Shown here in pieces: positions 20,686-29,805 of a stretch of 64,000 nucleotides of DNA. The position numbers and the translations under genes were made by a program. The stretch spans positions 112,356-176,355 of the forward strand of contig SFDE01000002.1 of assembly GCA_004558805.1 (NCBI GenBank), read 5' to 3'. Origin of the DNA: Faecalibacterium prausnitzii. Lineage in GTDB: Bacteria; Bacillota; Clostridia; Oscillospirales; Ruminococcaceae. The notes under the pieces are model-generated. The model worked only from the letters and a program-made list of their open reading frames with translations. It did not search any database and was not told where the DNA came from. How positions within the stretch are numbered: the stretch's first letter is position 1; the number at the start of each line of letters is the position of its first letter.

Positions 20686-21002
20686 AACAAAAGACCCGCT
20701 CCCTTTGCGGGACGGGTCTTTACAACAAAACGACCCTGTCCCTGTGTGTTATCCACAAGGACAGGATCGATAAAAACGATTCTGCGGTGCCACCTTGCTT
20801 GTCCGGCAGACGCCGGACCCCTCACGGAGAGCCAACACTCCCCTGCCCTGTAACGGAGGCTTCCGTTCAAAGCTACTGGGGCTTTACGCCCGTTCGCCCG
20901 ACCCTCAGCGGTCCACGAAGCCTGCCCCGCTTACCGTCCGTTTTCACTGTCCGGACTCACTGCAGATGCGCTTTGCAGGTTCTCTTCCGCCTCATCGGTT
21001 TA
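20686..21002 (-). promoter_or_regulatory. T-box riboswitch, Trp specifier, upstream of ABC importer
   Basis: Read on the minus strand: T-box core AAGGTGGCACCGCAG (20797-20783), then a terminator AAAGACCCG...CGGGTCTTTTG (20722-20686). By alignment with the Met and Asn leaders here, the specifier is TGG at 20915-20913 (TGG-ACC-GCTGAG), the Trp codon. This predicts induction of the importer when tRNA-Trp is uncharged. Confidence 0.88.
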
Positions 21003-21007
21003 GTTGC

Positions 21008-21035
21008 ATTATACACTTTATTTGCGTAAAGTCAA
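21008..21035 (-). promoter_or_regulatory. Promoter of the Trp T-box leader
   Basis: Minus-strand TTGACT (21035-21030), 16 bp, TATAAT (21013-21008). Confidence 0.78.
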
Positions 21036-21074
21036 GAGGAAATTTTAAATTTTTTTCTTTCTGCCGGGGCAAAG

Positions 21075-23465
21075 TCACACTTCGTTCTTCCGGCGCTTCT
21101 TCCAGACAAAGCAGCCGGTGTACACCAGCCACAGGGGGATCGCCGTCAGGGTGATGATGCGGCTCACCTTCAGCCCGGCTGCCTGATAGACAAAGTCGAT
21201 GTTGTGGGTGCCTGCCGGGCAGAGCACCGCCATCAAGCCCTCGTCCACCCGCAGGATGTCGGTCTTTTCCCCGTCCACATAGGCGGTAAAGCCGTCGTCG
21301 TAGGGCACGGAGAAGAACACCAGATCGTCCTTTTGCAGGGTGATCCGGGCATAGAAGCCGGCGTTGTTCATCTCAAACACAGTGGCGGCGGTGGCGGCAC
21401 GCTGCTGGCAGTCCTGCACGTAGGTCTCGTAGTACAGGTCCTCCATGCTGCTTTCCGGCAGGTGGGTCAGGCAGCTGCCGTACCGCTGGGCATCCTCCTC
21501 CGTAAGCACCAGTGCCCGCATCAGCAGGTTGGAGCGGGTGGTCCGGACCGTCTGCTCGTACTCCTCCTCGGTGAGGTAGTAGTCGTAGGTAAAGCCCATG
21601 GGCACATAGTTCAGGTTCCGGTAGACGGCGTAACCGTCGGTCTCTCCCCAGTAGACCCAGCCTGCATCCGCCTCGTTTTCAAAGGCGGTCTGCTGCTCCG
21701 GAGTGGTGATGAGGTATTCCACGCTGAGAAGTCCCCGCAAAGCGTAGTTGGACAGCTCCGGCTCGCTGCGCACATCCCGCTTGACCCCCAGCGCCGGATA
21801 GAAGCTGAGGATGCTGGGTGCCGCGGTGCTGCCAAAGTACTGCAGGCAGCTCTTGTCCATCCACATACCCAGATTGTCGTGGAGCTGGTAGGTGTCCACC
21901 CGGTAGCTGCCTTCCGGCAGGTCTGTCTTCAACAGGGCGGCGTTTTTATCCTGCTCCACAAGATCGCTGTCGGTGTGCCACTGCCCAAATTTGCCAATGC
22001 CGATGTGGACCATGCCAAAGGTGCACGCCACCACCAGCACCGCCGCCGTCATGCGCTGAGCAAAACGGCTGTCCGCACGCCATTTGCGGCAGATGTAGCG
22101 GTAGAGCAGCAGTCCGCCCAAGCCGAAGCCCAGCACCACAAAGTACTGTCCCGGGTTCTTCAGCACGCCCAGAGACCATTTTTCGGTTTCGTCGTCCCAC
22201 ACCGGCACCAGCGCAAACGCCAGGGTGGCGACCATGAGCCAGCCGATGGTGCGGGCAGGGCTGTCCAGGTCTGTGTTGTGGTCCTCCAGTGCGTTGACGG
22301 TCATGGCGCAGAGCACCAGCACCGGCATATAGTACCAGCGGGCGTAGTAGCTGGAGTTCAGGGCGTAAAAGGCGCTGTTCAGGATAGGGACCAGCGCAAA
22401 GACTGCGCAGGTGCCCACGATGCGCTTTTTGCTGTCTCCCCGGCGGGCACGCCAGTACGCCGCTGCGCCTGCCAGACTGCACAGGGGCAGGTAAGCGGAC
22501 ATACTGGTCCACTTGATGACTCCCTCAGACCAGATAGAGGTAAGGTAGGGGGAATCCGGCGGCAGGATCCAGCTCAGCAGGATGGCAAGATACTGCTGCA
22601 CCTTGCTGTAGGTCAGAAAGCCCCATCCGGAAGAAAGGTCGATCGTACGTGGGTTCTGCACCAGACTCAACACCGCCGGAAGCAGCAGCAGGCAGCCCAT
22701 TGCCACGCCCAGCAGGCTCTCGAAGGCAAGGTGGACAAATTTTTTAACGGTGAGGCGGAAGTCCCCGGTGCTGAGCTTTGCCACAAAGTAGATCAGCAGG
22801 AACACCACCTGCCCCACAAAGAAGAAGTAGTTGTTCAGCAGGTTTACCGCCACCCAGAAAGCAAATGCTCCGTGTCGGTCCTCGTACAGCACCTCATCCA
22901 GCGACCACAGCAGGAAGGGGAACAGCGCCACCACATCCACAAAGTGGTTGAAAAAGACGTTGTACACCGTAAAGCCGGAAAAGGCATACAGGCACGCTCC
23001 CAGCACGGCGTAGTTCAGGTTCTTCACATACCGGCGCAGGTAGAGGTAGGCACCGCCGCCTGCCACCGCAAACTTCAGCACCAGCAGCGGCACCATCAGG
23101 TAGGGCAGCCAGTTCTGGGGAAAGAGCAGGGAGAACCAGAAAAAGGGCGAGCCGTACAGGTAAAAGGAGTAGGCGTTCATCACCCCGCTGCCCAGATCCG
23201 TCGCCCAGGAAAAAGTATTCCGGGGCGCACCGGGAAAGCTGCTGTCCGGGTAGCTCATGCCCTTAAAGAAGCCGTTCATGTACCGGTAGAAGCTGATCTG
23301 CTGGCTGTTAAAGTCTCCTGCGTAGTGGAAAAAGCCGCCGTCTATGATATAAAACGGTAGGAAAAGTACCGCTGCCACCAGAGCGCACAGCGCCACCGTT
23401 TTCCAGAATTTATCCTTCTGCTGTCCCGGCAGACGCAGCTGCCGGGCACCGTTGATCTGTTCCAT
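21075..23465 (-). CDS. YfhO-family polytopic membrane protein
   Basis: 796 residues with some 12 membrane helices in the first 480 residues, a large extracytoplasmic region (NAALLKTDLPEGSYRVDTYQLHDN ... LGVKRDVRSEPELSNYALRGLLSVEYLI), and a last helix near the C-terminus. The early motif FNSQQISFYRYMNGF and GSGVMNAYSFYLYGSPF fit YfhO. YfhO proteins are GT-C-like and implicated in glycosylating lipoteichoic acid in Bacillus/Listeria; the role here is inferred from the family. Starts at MEQINGARQLRLPG. Confidence 0.88.
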   Translation of the reverse strand: MEQINGARQLRLPGQQKDKFWKTVALCALVAAVLFLPFYIIDGGFFHYAGDFNSQQISFYRYMNGFFKGMSYPDSSFPGAPRNTFSWATDLGSGVMNAYSFYLYGSPFFWFSLLFPQNWLPYLMVPLLVLKFAVAGGGAYLYLRRYVKNLNYAVLGACLYAFSGFTVYNVFFNHFVDVVALFPFLLWSLDEVLYEDRHGAFAFWVAVNLLNNYFFFVGQVVFLLIYFVAKLSTGDFRLTVKKFVHLAFESLLGVAMGCLLLLPAVLSLVQNPRTIDLSSGWGFLTYSKVQQYLAILLSWILPPDSPYLTSIWSEGVIKWTSMSAYLPLCSLAGAAAYWRARRGDSKKRIVGTCAVFALVPILNSAFYALNSSYYARWYYMPVLVLCAMTVNALEDHNTDLDSPARTIGWLMVATLAFALVPVWDDETEKWSLGVLKNPGQYFVVLGFGLGGLLLYRYICRKWRADSRFAQRMTAAVLVVACTFGMVHIGIGKFGQWHTDSDLVEQDKNAALLKTDLPEGSYRVDTYQLHDNLGMWMDKSCLQYFGSTAAPSILSFYPALGVKRDVRSEPELSNYALRGLLSVEYLITTPEQQTAFENEADAGWVYWGETDGYAVYRNLNYVPMGFTYDYYLTEEEYEQTVRTTRSNLLMRALVLTEEDAQRYGSCLTHLPESSMEDLYYETYVQDCQQRAATAATVFEMNNAGFYARITLQKDDLVFFSVPYDDGFTAYVDGEKTDILRVDEGLMAVLCPAGTHNIDFVYQAAGLKVSRIITLTAIPLWLVYTGCFVWKKRRKNEV

Positions 23466-23552
23466 GGAGATTCCCTCTTTCTCCGCCGGGGCGGAAAATG
23501 CTTTTGTGGTCCCAGTATAGCACGGATGCCCACTGGAAAAAAGGACCCTTTT

Positions 23553-24572
23553 TTACGGGAAGGGCAGTTCCCGGACGTCATCCGGGTCCGCCTCGGCACG
23601 GCGCTGCTCTGCAAACACCGCCTCAATGAGCCGGTCCAGATCTTCCAGATGGCTCAGCTCGCAGCAGTACCGGCGGAGAGACGCCGCCCCCTTGAGCCCT
23701 TTCATGTAGTGCATGGTCTGGGCACGTGCCTGCGGCATTGCCACAAACTCCCCCTTCTGCTCCACCATCTCCTCTACCTGACGGCGCAGGGCGTTCATCC
23801 GTGCCTGCAGGTTGGGGGTCCGGGGTGCCGGAGTGCCCTCGAGGGCGGCGTTCACCCGCTCAAAGAGCCAGGGATCTCCCAGAGCGGCACGGGCGATCAT
23901 GACACCGTCGCAGCCGGTGTCTGCCATCATTTTCAGCGCATCCTCCGGGCTGCGGATGTCTCCGTTGCCCAGCACCGGCACCTTTACCGCTGCCTTTACC
24001 CGGGCGATGATCTCCGGGTCGATGCCGGGGGTGTACATCTGCTCCCGGGTCCGGGCATGGACTGCCACCAGCACCGCTCCCGCCTGCTCACACGCCTTGG
24101 CGCATTCCACCGCCGTCACATGGTCGTCATCCCAGCCCTTGCGCATCTTCACCGTCACCGGACGGGTGGTGTGCGCCACCACCTGCTCCACGATACGACC
24201 GCAGAGGTCCGGGTCCAGCATCAGCTTGCTGCCGGCACCGCCGGAAACGATCTTGGGAGCGGGGCAGCCCATGTTGATGTCCAGAAAGTCAAAGTCGTAT
24301 TGTTCAATGGCAGCCGCCGCCTCGCCCATGATCTGGGGCACCTCCCCAAAGATCTGGACTCCGTAGGGGGCATCGTTTTTTTTCGCCTTCAGCAGGCTCA
24401 CAGTCTTGTGGTCCTTGTATACCAGTGCCCGGCTGGACACCATCTCGCTGACCGTAAAGCCCGCCCCGTGCTGTGCCATAAGTCGGCGGCAGGGGGCATC
24501 GGTAAAGCCTGCCATAGGTCCGAACACCGCCCGATGGGGCAGGGTGATATTGCCGATTTTCAAAGGTTCCAT
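23553..24572 (-). CDS. dus: tRNA-dihydrouridine synthase
   Basis: 339 residues. FMN-barrel enzyme with GPMAGFTDAPCRRL, the catalytic Cys in NMGCPAPK, the tRNA/FMN motif HARTREQMYTPGID and GNGDIRSPEDA. It reduces uridine in tRNA D-loops. AAGGAG lies 5 nt before the ATG. A terminator-like hairpin (24596-24618) separates it from argS upstream. Confidence 0.95.
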   Translation of the reverse strand: MEPLKIGNITLPHRAVFGPMAGFTDAPCRRLMAQHGAGFTVSEMVSSRALVYKDHKTVSLLKAKKNDAPYGVQIFGEVPQIMGEAAAAIEQYDFDFLDINMGCPAPKIVSGGAGSKLMLDPDLCGRIVEQVVAHTTRPVTVKMRKGWDDDHVTAVECAKACEQAGAVLVAVHARTREQMYTPGIDPEIIARVKAAVKVPVLGNGDIRSPEDALKMMADTGCDGVMIARAALGDPWLFERVNAALEGTPAPRTPNLQARMNALRRQVEEMVEQKGEFVAMPQARAQTMHYMKGLKGAASLRRYCCELSHLEDLDRLIEAVFAEQRRAEADPDDVRELPFP

Positions 24573-24595
24573 TGGTTCTCCTTGCTATGATTCAA

Positions 24596-24618
24596 AAAAG
24601 CTCCCCGGTCGGGGAGCC
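24596..24618 (-). terminator. Terminator downstream of argS
   Basis: Minus-strand GCTCCCCG-AC-CGGGGAGC followed by TTTTTT, lying just upstream of dus. Confidence 0.8.
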
Positions 24619-24643
24619 AGAAATGTTGCTATTTTCGGGCAGT

Positions 24644-24786
24644 GGGCTCGCCCTCTCCGTCATTGCTTACGCAATGCCACCTCCCCCAAAGTGGGAGGCT
24701 TTGGCAGTCCATAGAAAGTTTCTGGTTTCGCCAGAGGCTCTCCCTTTGGGAGAGCTGTCTGCAAAGCAGACTGAGAGGGCGAGCCC
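24644..24786. repeat. MITE-like 143-bp element with 14-bp terminal inverted repeats
   Basis: GGGCTCGCCCTCTC (24644-24657) and GAGAGGGCGAGCCC (24773-24786) are exact reverse complements. The interior has further hairpins (CTCCCCC...GTGGGAG; CTCTCCC-TTT-GGGAGAG). Parts (CCGTCA...GCCACCTCCCCC) recur at about 49733-49770 and 63129-63155. No ORF inside. It lies between argS and dus. Confidence 0.7.
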
Positions 24787-24794
24787 GTTCGCCT

Positions 24795-26609
24795 TTACAT
24801 CTTCTCGGGCACGTTGATCTTAAACATGGTCAGCACGTTGAAGATGGCGTTCTTCACGCCGATGCACAGGGCAAGACGTGCCTGCTGCACAGCGGGGTCT
24901 GCGCCCTGAATGCGGCAGTTGCCGTAGAAGCGGTGGAAGGCGCTTGCCAGCTCAATGACAAAGCGGTTGATGCGGCTGGGGTCGTACTTCTCCGCTGCCA
25001 TGACGATCTCCTGAGGGAAGGCAGCAAGCATCCGGATCAGATCCATCTCGGAAGGCTCGGTGAGCAGGGTGGCATCCACCTTATCGGCACCCACAAACTC
25101 CACGCCCTCGGTCTCCATCTTCTTCAGGATGGAGCAGATACGGGCATGGGCGTACTGCACATAGTACACTGGGTTGTCGTTGTCGGTCTTGACTGCCTGA
25201 TCCAGATCAAAGTCGATTCCGCTGCCGGCGTCGTGCATATTGAACAGGAAGCGGGCGCTGTCGATGGGCACCTCTTCCAGCAGGTCGGTCAGGGTGATGG
25301 CGTTGCCGGTGCGCTTGGACATACGGACCGGCTGACCGTCCCGCATCAGGTTGACCATCTGCATCAGCACCACGTCCAGATCCTCGCCGTTGAGACCGAT
25401 GGCGTCCATGGCACCCTTCATGCGTGCCACATGACCGTGATGGTCTGCGCCCCAGACGTCGATCGCTTTGGCAAAGCCCCGGGTCGCCAGCTTGTTGTAG
25501 TGGTAGGCGATGTCGGCGGCAAAGTAGGTGGGGATACCGTTGGCACGGACCAGGACCTCGTCCTTTGCCTCCTCCTCGGAGCCATCCTCGGTCTTTTTCT
25601 TGTTGACAGTGCCGTACTTGGCAGCGTACTGGGCGCTGCGGTACATGATGGCGCCGTCCTCTGCCTTATAGCATGCACCCAGTTCCAGCAGCTTATCCAC
25701 CACAGCGTGGACAGCGCCGGACTCGTGGAGGGTGCTCTCGTGGAACCAGACATCGTAGTCGATGCGGTACTTGCCCAGATCCCGCTTCAGGGCGGCGATG
25801 TTCTTGGGCAGAGCGTATGCCACCAGCGCATCCTTCAGCTGGGCAAATGCCTGGCTCTCAAACAGGGTCTCCTCGTCCATACCCTTGCAGGCGGCAACGT
25901 ACTTATCCCCGTTGATCTCGGCAAACTCGCCTGCCAGCACCTTGATGTCGCCGCCCTGATAGCATTCCTTGGGCAGAGGGTATGTCTCCTCGCCGCAGAA
26001 CTGCTGCAGATAGCGCACCGCAAGGCTCTTGCCAAACTTCTGGATCTGGTTGCCGGCGTCGTTGATGTAGAACTCACGGGTCACATCGTAGCCCGCCCAG
26101 TCCAGCACCGCTGCCAGACAGTCGCCCAGAGCGCCGCCACGGGCGTTGCCCATGTGCATGGGACCAGTGGGGTTGGCGGAAACGAACTCCACGTTGTACT
26201 TTGCGCCCTTGCCGTGGTCAGTACGACCGTACTGGCTGTTGGCGCAGGCACCCAGCACCACACCGCCCCAGAAGGAAGCGGACAGGAACAGGTTGATGAA
26301 GCCGGGACCTGCCACCTCCACCTTGGCGAAAACGCTGTTTTCCAGAGAGGGCAGGTGTGCCAGCAGGGCATCGGCAATCATCTTGGGAGCCTTGCGCCAG
26401 CTGCGGGCGCCTGCCATGGCGATGTTGGAGGCGATATCGCCGTTCTTCACATCGCCGGGGATCTCCACGATAAAGGCGGGCAGCTCTGCCTCGGGCAGGG
26501 TGCCGTCTGCCATTGCCGCCTTGGCGGCTGCGGTCAGCAGAGCACGTGCCTCATCCAGCGCAGCCTGACGAGGATTGTAGTTCTGGTAGGTCTTTTCAAA
26601 TTCAGTCAT
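24795..26609 (-). CDS. argS: Arginyl-tRNA synthetase
   Basis: 604 residues from MTEFEKTYQ (AAGGA 10 nt upstream; an in-frame GTG at 26627 overlaps that SD). HIGH-equivalent HMGNARGGALGDCLA, KMSKS-equivalent MSKRTGNAIT, and the DALR anticodon-binding end (YVQYAHARICSILKKM ... FHRFYGNCRI). Charges tRNA-Arg. Downstream is a MITE-like repeat and terminator. Confidence 0.97.
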   Translation of the reverse strand: MTEFEKTYQNYNPRQAALDEARALLTAAAKAAMADGTLPEAELPAFIVEIPGDVKNGDIASNIAMAGARSWRKAPKMIADALLAHLPSLENSVFAKVEVAGPGFINLFLSASFWGGVVLGACANSQYGRTDHGKGAKYNVEFVSANPTGPMHMGNARGGALGDCLAAVLDWAGYDVTREFYINDAGNQIQKFGKSLAVRYLQQFCGEETYPLPKECYQGGDIKVLAGEFAEINGDKYVAACKGMDEETLFESQAFAQLKDALVAYALPKNIAALKRDLGKYRIDYDVWFHESTLHESGAVHAVVDKLLELGACYKAEDGAIMYRSAQYAAKYGTVNKKKTEDGSEEEAKDEVLVRANGIPTYFAADIAYHYNKLATRGFAKAIDVWGADHHGHVARMKGAMDAIGLNGEDLDVVLMQMVNLMRDGQPVRMSKRTGNAITLTDLLEEVPIDSARFLFNMHDAGSGIDFDLDQAVKTDNDNPVYYVQYAHARICSILKKMETEGVEFVGADKVDATLLTEPSEMDLIRMLAAFPQEIVMAAEKYDPSRINRFVIELASAFHRFYGNCRIQGADPAVQQARLALCIGVKNAIFNVLTMFKINVPEKM

Positions 26610-26642
26610 TGGTATGGTTCCTTTCACGATCCGGTGGATCTA

Positions 26643-27119
26643 TCAGTTCACATGGGTCACGGTCACTTCCAGGCGGTTGCGGCTCACCATCTCGGCGCTG
26701 TCGGCATCCAGCAGGTAGGCAAATCGCACTGTGCCGCCCTTTTCGGTCAGGTCGCAGAGGATCTCGTCTGCCGTCACCCCCAGCGTCAGGGAGCCGTAAC
26801 CGGTCTCGTAGTGGCACAGGTTCCGCCTGCCTTTTTCGATCAGCAGCTGGGTGCCGGCACCGCCATTTTTGCCAAAGCGCAGCATCGCCACTCGGCTGCC
26901 GTCGGCGGCGATCTTCAGGGTGGTGGTGCAGCCCTCGTAGCCGGTGGTCTCGGTCTCTTTATAGGTAATATAGTAGCTGGATCCTCGCAGGGTAAATTCG
27001 CCCCGGGTCATCAGCTCCACACATTCTTCTTTTTCACCCGTTTCCGCCGGTTCTTCCACACGCTGCTCGATGCGGCTCTTGATGCGGATGATGTAGTCTT
27101 CTTTCAGCGGTCTGCTCAC
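26643..27119 (-). CDS. DUF1934 beta-barrel protein
   Basis: 158 residues, MSRPLKEDYIIRIKSRIEQ, then strands with GEFTLRGSSYYITYKETETTGYEGCTTTLKI and GTQLLIEKGRRNLCHYETGYGSLTLGVTADEI. This lipocalin-like family usually sits next to argS in Firmicutes, as here. Function unknown. Confidence 0.88.
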   Translation of the reverse strand: MSRPLKEDYIIRIKSRIEQRVEEPAETGEKEECVELMTRGEFTLRGSSYYITYKETETTGYEGCTTTLKIAADGSRVAMLRFGKNGGAGTQLLIEKGRRNLCHYETGYGSLTLGVTADEILCDLTEKGGTVRFAYLLDADSAEMVSRNRLEVTVTHVN

Positions 27120-27133
27120 GTTTTTCTTCCTTT

Positions 27134-27958
27134 TTAATACTTGTCAATGGCGATCTGATCCACCGGTCCGCCCTTGTACTCTCCCAGAAACAGGTCTGCG
27201 GTCTGCACAAAACTGTCCGGCACATCGCTGACGTAGAAGTGTGCGGTGCCGCTTTCCCGGTTGGCACGCAGCCCCCGCTGGGACAGCATCCGCTCCAGAT
27301 GGTGCGCTGCCGTTTTTGCCGGGTCCACCAGGGTGACCTGATCTCCCATAAACTCCCCGATCATGGTCTTCAGCAGGGGGTAGTGGGTACAGCCCAGGAT
27401 CAGGGTGTCCACCCCTGCCTCCCGCACGGCGGTAAGGTACTGGGCAATGACCAGCCGGGTCACCTGCTGCTTTTCCGGTGCGCTGTGGTCCACATAGCCT
27501 GCCTCCACCAGCGGCACGAACAGAGGGCAGGGCTGCGCCGTGATCTCCACCCCGGGCACCAGCTGCCGCAGCAGCTTTTCGTAGCTGCGGGACCGGATGG
27601 TGGCGGCGGTGCCGATGACTCCGATGCGGCGGTTCCGGGTGGCAAATGCCGCCTCCCGGGCAGCAGCATCCACCACGCCCAGATAAGGCACCGGCAGCCT
27701 GGCCGCTTCGGCAGCAGGGTAGGTGCTGGACACGGTGCCGCATGCCGCCATAATGCACTTGACGTTCCGGGACAACAGGAACGCCACGTCCTGCCGGGCG
27801 TACTGCAGGATGGTCTCCGGGCTGCGGCTGCCGTAGGGCACCCGACCGGTATCCCCGAAGTAGATGATGTCCTCTCCGGGCAGCCGTTTGCGCAGCTCCC
27901 GCACCCCGGTCAGTCCTCCCAGACCGCTGTCGAATACGCCGATAGGGCGGTTATCCAT
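27134..27958 (-). CDS. murI: Glutamate racemase
   Basis: 274 residues from MDNRPIGVFDSGLGG. Acid/base cysteines are in AACGTVSS (the usual ACNTAS box, varied) and GCTHYPLL. It supplies D-Glu for peptidoglycan. The start lies 8 nt inside the 3' end of ddl, so the two cell-wall genes are coupled. Confidence 0.94.
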   Translation of the reverse strand: MDNRPIGVFDSGLGGLTGVRELRKRLPGEDIIYFGDTGRVPYGSRSPETILQYARQDVAFLLSRNVKCIMAACGTVSSTYPAAEAARLPVPYLGVVDAAAREAAFATRNRRIGVIGTAATIRSRSYEKLLRQLVPGVEITAQPCPLFVPLVEAGYVDHSAPEKQQVTRLVIAQYLTAVREAGVDTLILGCTHYPLLKTMIGEFMGDQVTLVDPAKTAAHHLERMLSQRGLRANRESGTAHFYVSDVPDSFVQTADLFLGEYKGGPVDQIAIDKY

Positions 27959-29045
27959 GCTGTTTTTCCGTCCTTTCCAGTGCAAGGGCGATAAGGCGGT
28001 CGATGAGGGCAGGCACCGGCAGACCCTCGTGCTCCATGAGCTTGGGGTACATGCTGATGGAGGTGAAGCCCGGGAAGGTGTTGATCTCGTTGATCATCAC
28101 CCTGCCGGTGCCCTTCTCCACAAAGAAGTCGCAGCGTGCCAGACCCTCGCAGCCCAGTGCGCTGTAGGCAAGGGCGGCGTAGGTCTTGACCTCGTCCAGC
28201 TTTGCCTCCGGCAGGTGTGCCGGGATCACAGTCTGGCTCACGCCGTTCTTGTACTTGTCGTCGTAGGTGTAGAACTCTGCACCGGCAAGGATCTCACCGG
28301 GGCGGGTCGCCACAGCGGGGTCGGAGCCGATGACGGCACACTCCACTTCCTGCCCGTCCACAAAGGCTTCAAACACCACCTTGCGGTCGTTTTCCAGGGC
28401 AAGGTCGATCGCCTTTTCAAGCTCTTCCCGGCTGGACACCTTGGAGATGCCCACACTGGAACCGGCGTTGGCAGGCTTGACGAACACCGGCCAGCCCAGC
28501 TTTGCCTCCACACCGGCGCAGACCCCTGCCCGGTCGGTCTCGATCTCCCAGCGGTTTGCCGCCAGCCACTTGGTGTGGGGGATGTTGTTTGCCTCAAACA
28601 GAGCATTTGCCACTGCCTTGTCCATGCAGGCAGCGCTTGCCAGCACGCCGCAGCCCACGTAGGGGATGCCGGCAAGCTCCAGCAGACCCTGCACAGTGCC
28701 GTCCTCGCCCCACAGACCGTGGAGCACCGGGATCACCACATCCACGTGGACCTTTTCTACATGACCATCCGGGGTGAACAGGATCATGCCGTGGTCGGCA
28801 CGGTCCGGGCTGATGACGCAGGGCATATTGCCTGCCATCTCCTCCCAGCTGCCATCGGCGATCTGGGCGGAGGCAGCCTCGGTATACAGCCAGCGCCCCT
28901 CCTTGGTGATGCCCACCGTCAGCACCTCATACTTGGAGCGGTCGATATGATCTACGAAATTTCCCACCGAAACACAGCTGACCTCATGTTCGCTGGACAT
29001 ACCGCCGAACAGAAGGACAACACACATGGTATCCTGAGTCTGCAT
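27951..29045 (-). CDS. ddl: D-alanine--D-alanine ligase
   Basis: 364 residues: VVLLFGGMSSEHEVS, the ATP-grasp motif KPANAGSSVGISKV, and the loop YTYDDKYKNG whose Lys-Tyr is typical of D-Ala-D-Ala rather than D-Ala-D-Lac ligases; metal motif MINEINTFPGFTSISMYP. Makes the peptidoglycan dipeptide. Overlaps murI. Confidence 0.95.
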   Translation of the reverse strand: MQTQDTMCVVLLFGGMSSEHEVSCVSVGNFVDHIDRSKYEVLTVGITKEGRWLYTEAASAQIADGSWEEMAGNMPCVISPDRADHGMILFTPDGHVEKVHVDVVIPVLHGLWGEDGTVQGLLELAGIPYVGCGVLASAACMDKAVANALFEANNIPHTKWLAANRWEIETDRAGVCAGVEAKLGWPVFVKPANAGSSVGISKVSSREELEKAIDLALENDRKVVFEAFVDGQEVECAVIGSDPAVATRPGEILAGAEFYTYDDKYKNGVSQTVIPAHLPEAKLDEVKTYAALAYSALGCEGLARCDFFVEKGTGRVMINEINTFPGFTSISMYPKLMEHEGLPVPALIDRLIALALERTEKQHG

Positions 29046-29115
29046 GATAACTCTCTCCTATTTCAAAAACCCCGGTACGGGGCGGAATCAGACCGGTAAA
29101 ATGCCGTTCCTGCTT

Positions 29116-29144
29116 ATTATACAATATCTATGACCGGGATGCAA
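29116..29144 (-). promoter_or_regulatory. Predicted promoter for ddl-murI-DUF1934-argS
   Basis: Minus-strand TTGCAT (29144-29139), 17 bp, TATAAT (29121-29116), 70 bp upstream of ddl. Confidence 0.72.
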
Positions 29145-29222
29145 GCAGAATGCAGAAAAGCCGGCGATGGGTACCGGCAGAACTTTTTTGCAAAAAACTT
29201 TCCAAAAATCGCAAATTTACGC

Positions 29223-29251
29223 TTGACGGGATGAAAAAGCCGTGATACAAT
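29223..29251 (+). promoter_or_regulatory. Promoter of the rpmG-secE-nusG cluster
   Basis: TTGACG, 17 bp, TACAAT with extended TGA before the -10. Bases 29234-29252 are identical to 35758-35776 in the asnB T-box promoter. Confidence 0.75.
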
Positions 29252-29354
29252 GATATCACCTCTTTTGCGGGGTTATTAAGTGCGCCTGTTTTCCGGACGC
29301 GCACCCGCACCCGAGGGAGGTTCAAAACGACCGTTATAATGGAGGTGTCAACAA

Positions 29355-29504
29355 ATGACCGTTAAAATCACTCTGGCATGCACTGAGTGCAAGCAGCGCA
29401 ACTACAACACCACGAAGAACAAGAAGAACAACCCCGATCGTCTCGAGATGAAGAAGTACTGCCGTTTCTGCAAGAAGCACACCGTTCATCGCGAAACCAA
29501 GTAA
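29355..29504 (+). CDS. rpmG: 50S ribosomal protein L33
   Basis: 49 residues beginning [17 protein letters not shown]. It keeps two Cys pairs (CTEC and CRFC), the zinc-binding form of L33. GGAGGTG precedes the ATG. Placed before secE-nusG as in most Firmicutes. Confidence 0.96.
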   Translation: MTVKITLACTECKQRNYNTTKNKKNNPDRLEMKKYCRFCKKHTVHRETK

Positions 29505-29523
29505 GAGAAAGGCGGACGCAACT

Positions 29524-29775
29524 ATGGCAGACAAAACCGAGAAAAAGCCGGGCTTTGTGGCCAGAGCAAAAACTGCTGTCAAGAACTTCTGCGGCAAGGT
29601 CGCAAAATTCTTCCGCGATACCAAGAGCGAGCTGAAGAAGGTGGTGTGGCCGTCCAAGAAGGACACCAAGACCAACACCATCGTCGTACTTGTGACTGTG
29701 ATCGTGGCGGCAGCCGTGCTGATCCTGCTGGATACCATCTTTGGTGGTATTCTGGGTCTGATCATCGGCGCCTGA
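29524..29775 (+). CDS. secE: Preprotein translocase subunit SecE
   Basis: 83 residues with a basic N-terminal extension, the amphipathic FFRDTKSELKKVVWPSKKDT motif and one membrane helix (TIVVLVTVIVAAAVLILLDTIFGGI). Part of SecYEG. Confidence 0.96.
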   Translation: MADKTEKKPGFVARAKTAVKNFCGKVAKFFRDTKSELKKVVWPSKKDTKTNTIVVLVTVIVAAAVLILLDTIFGGILGLIIGA

Positions 29776-29805
29776 GAATCATCTTGAAACGGAGGGTCAA
29801 CCAAA

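Noticed and set aside
24596-24794. CRISPR-like repeats between argS and dus
   Set aside because: Inverted, not direct regularly spaced repeats; no cas genes in the window.
27134-27958. Glutamate racemase as inactive because ACNTAS reads AACGTVSS
   Set aside because: Both catalytic cysteines and GCTHYPLL remain; the Asn-to-Gly change does not remove a catalytic residue.
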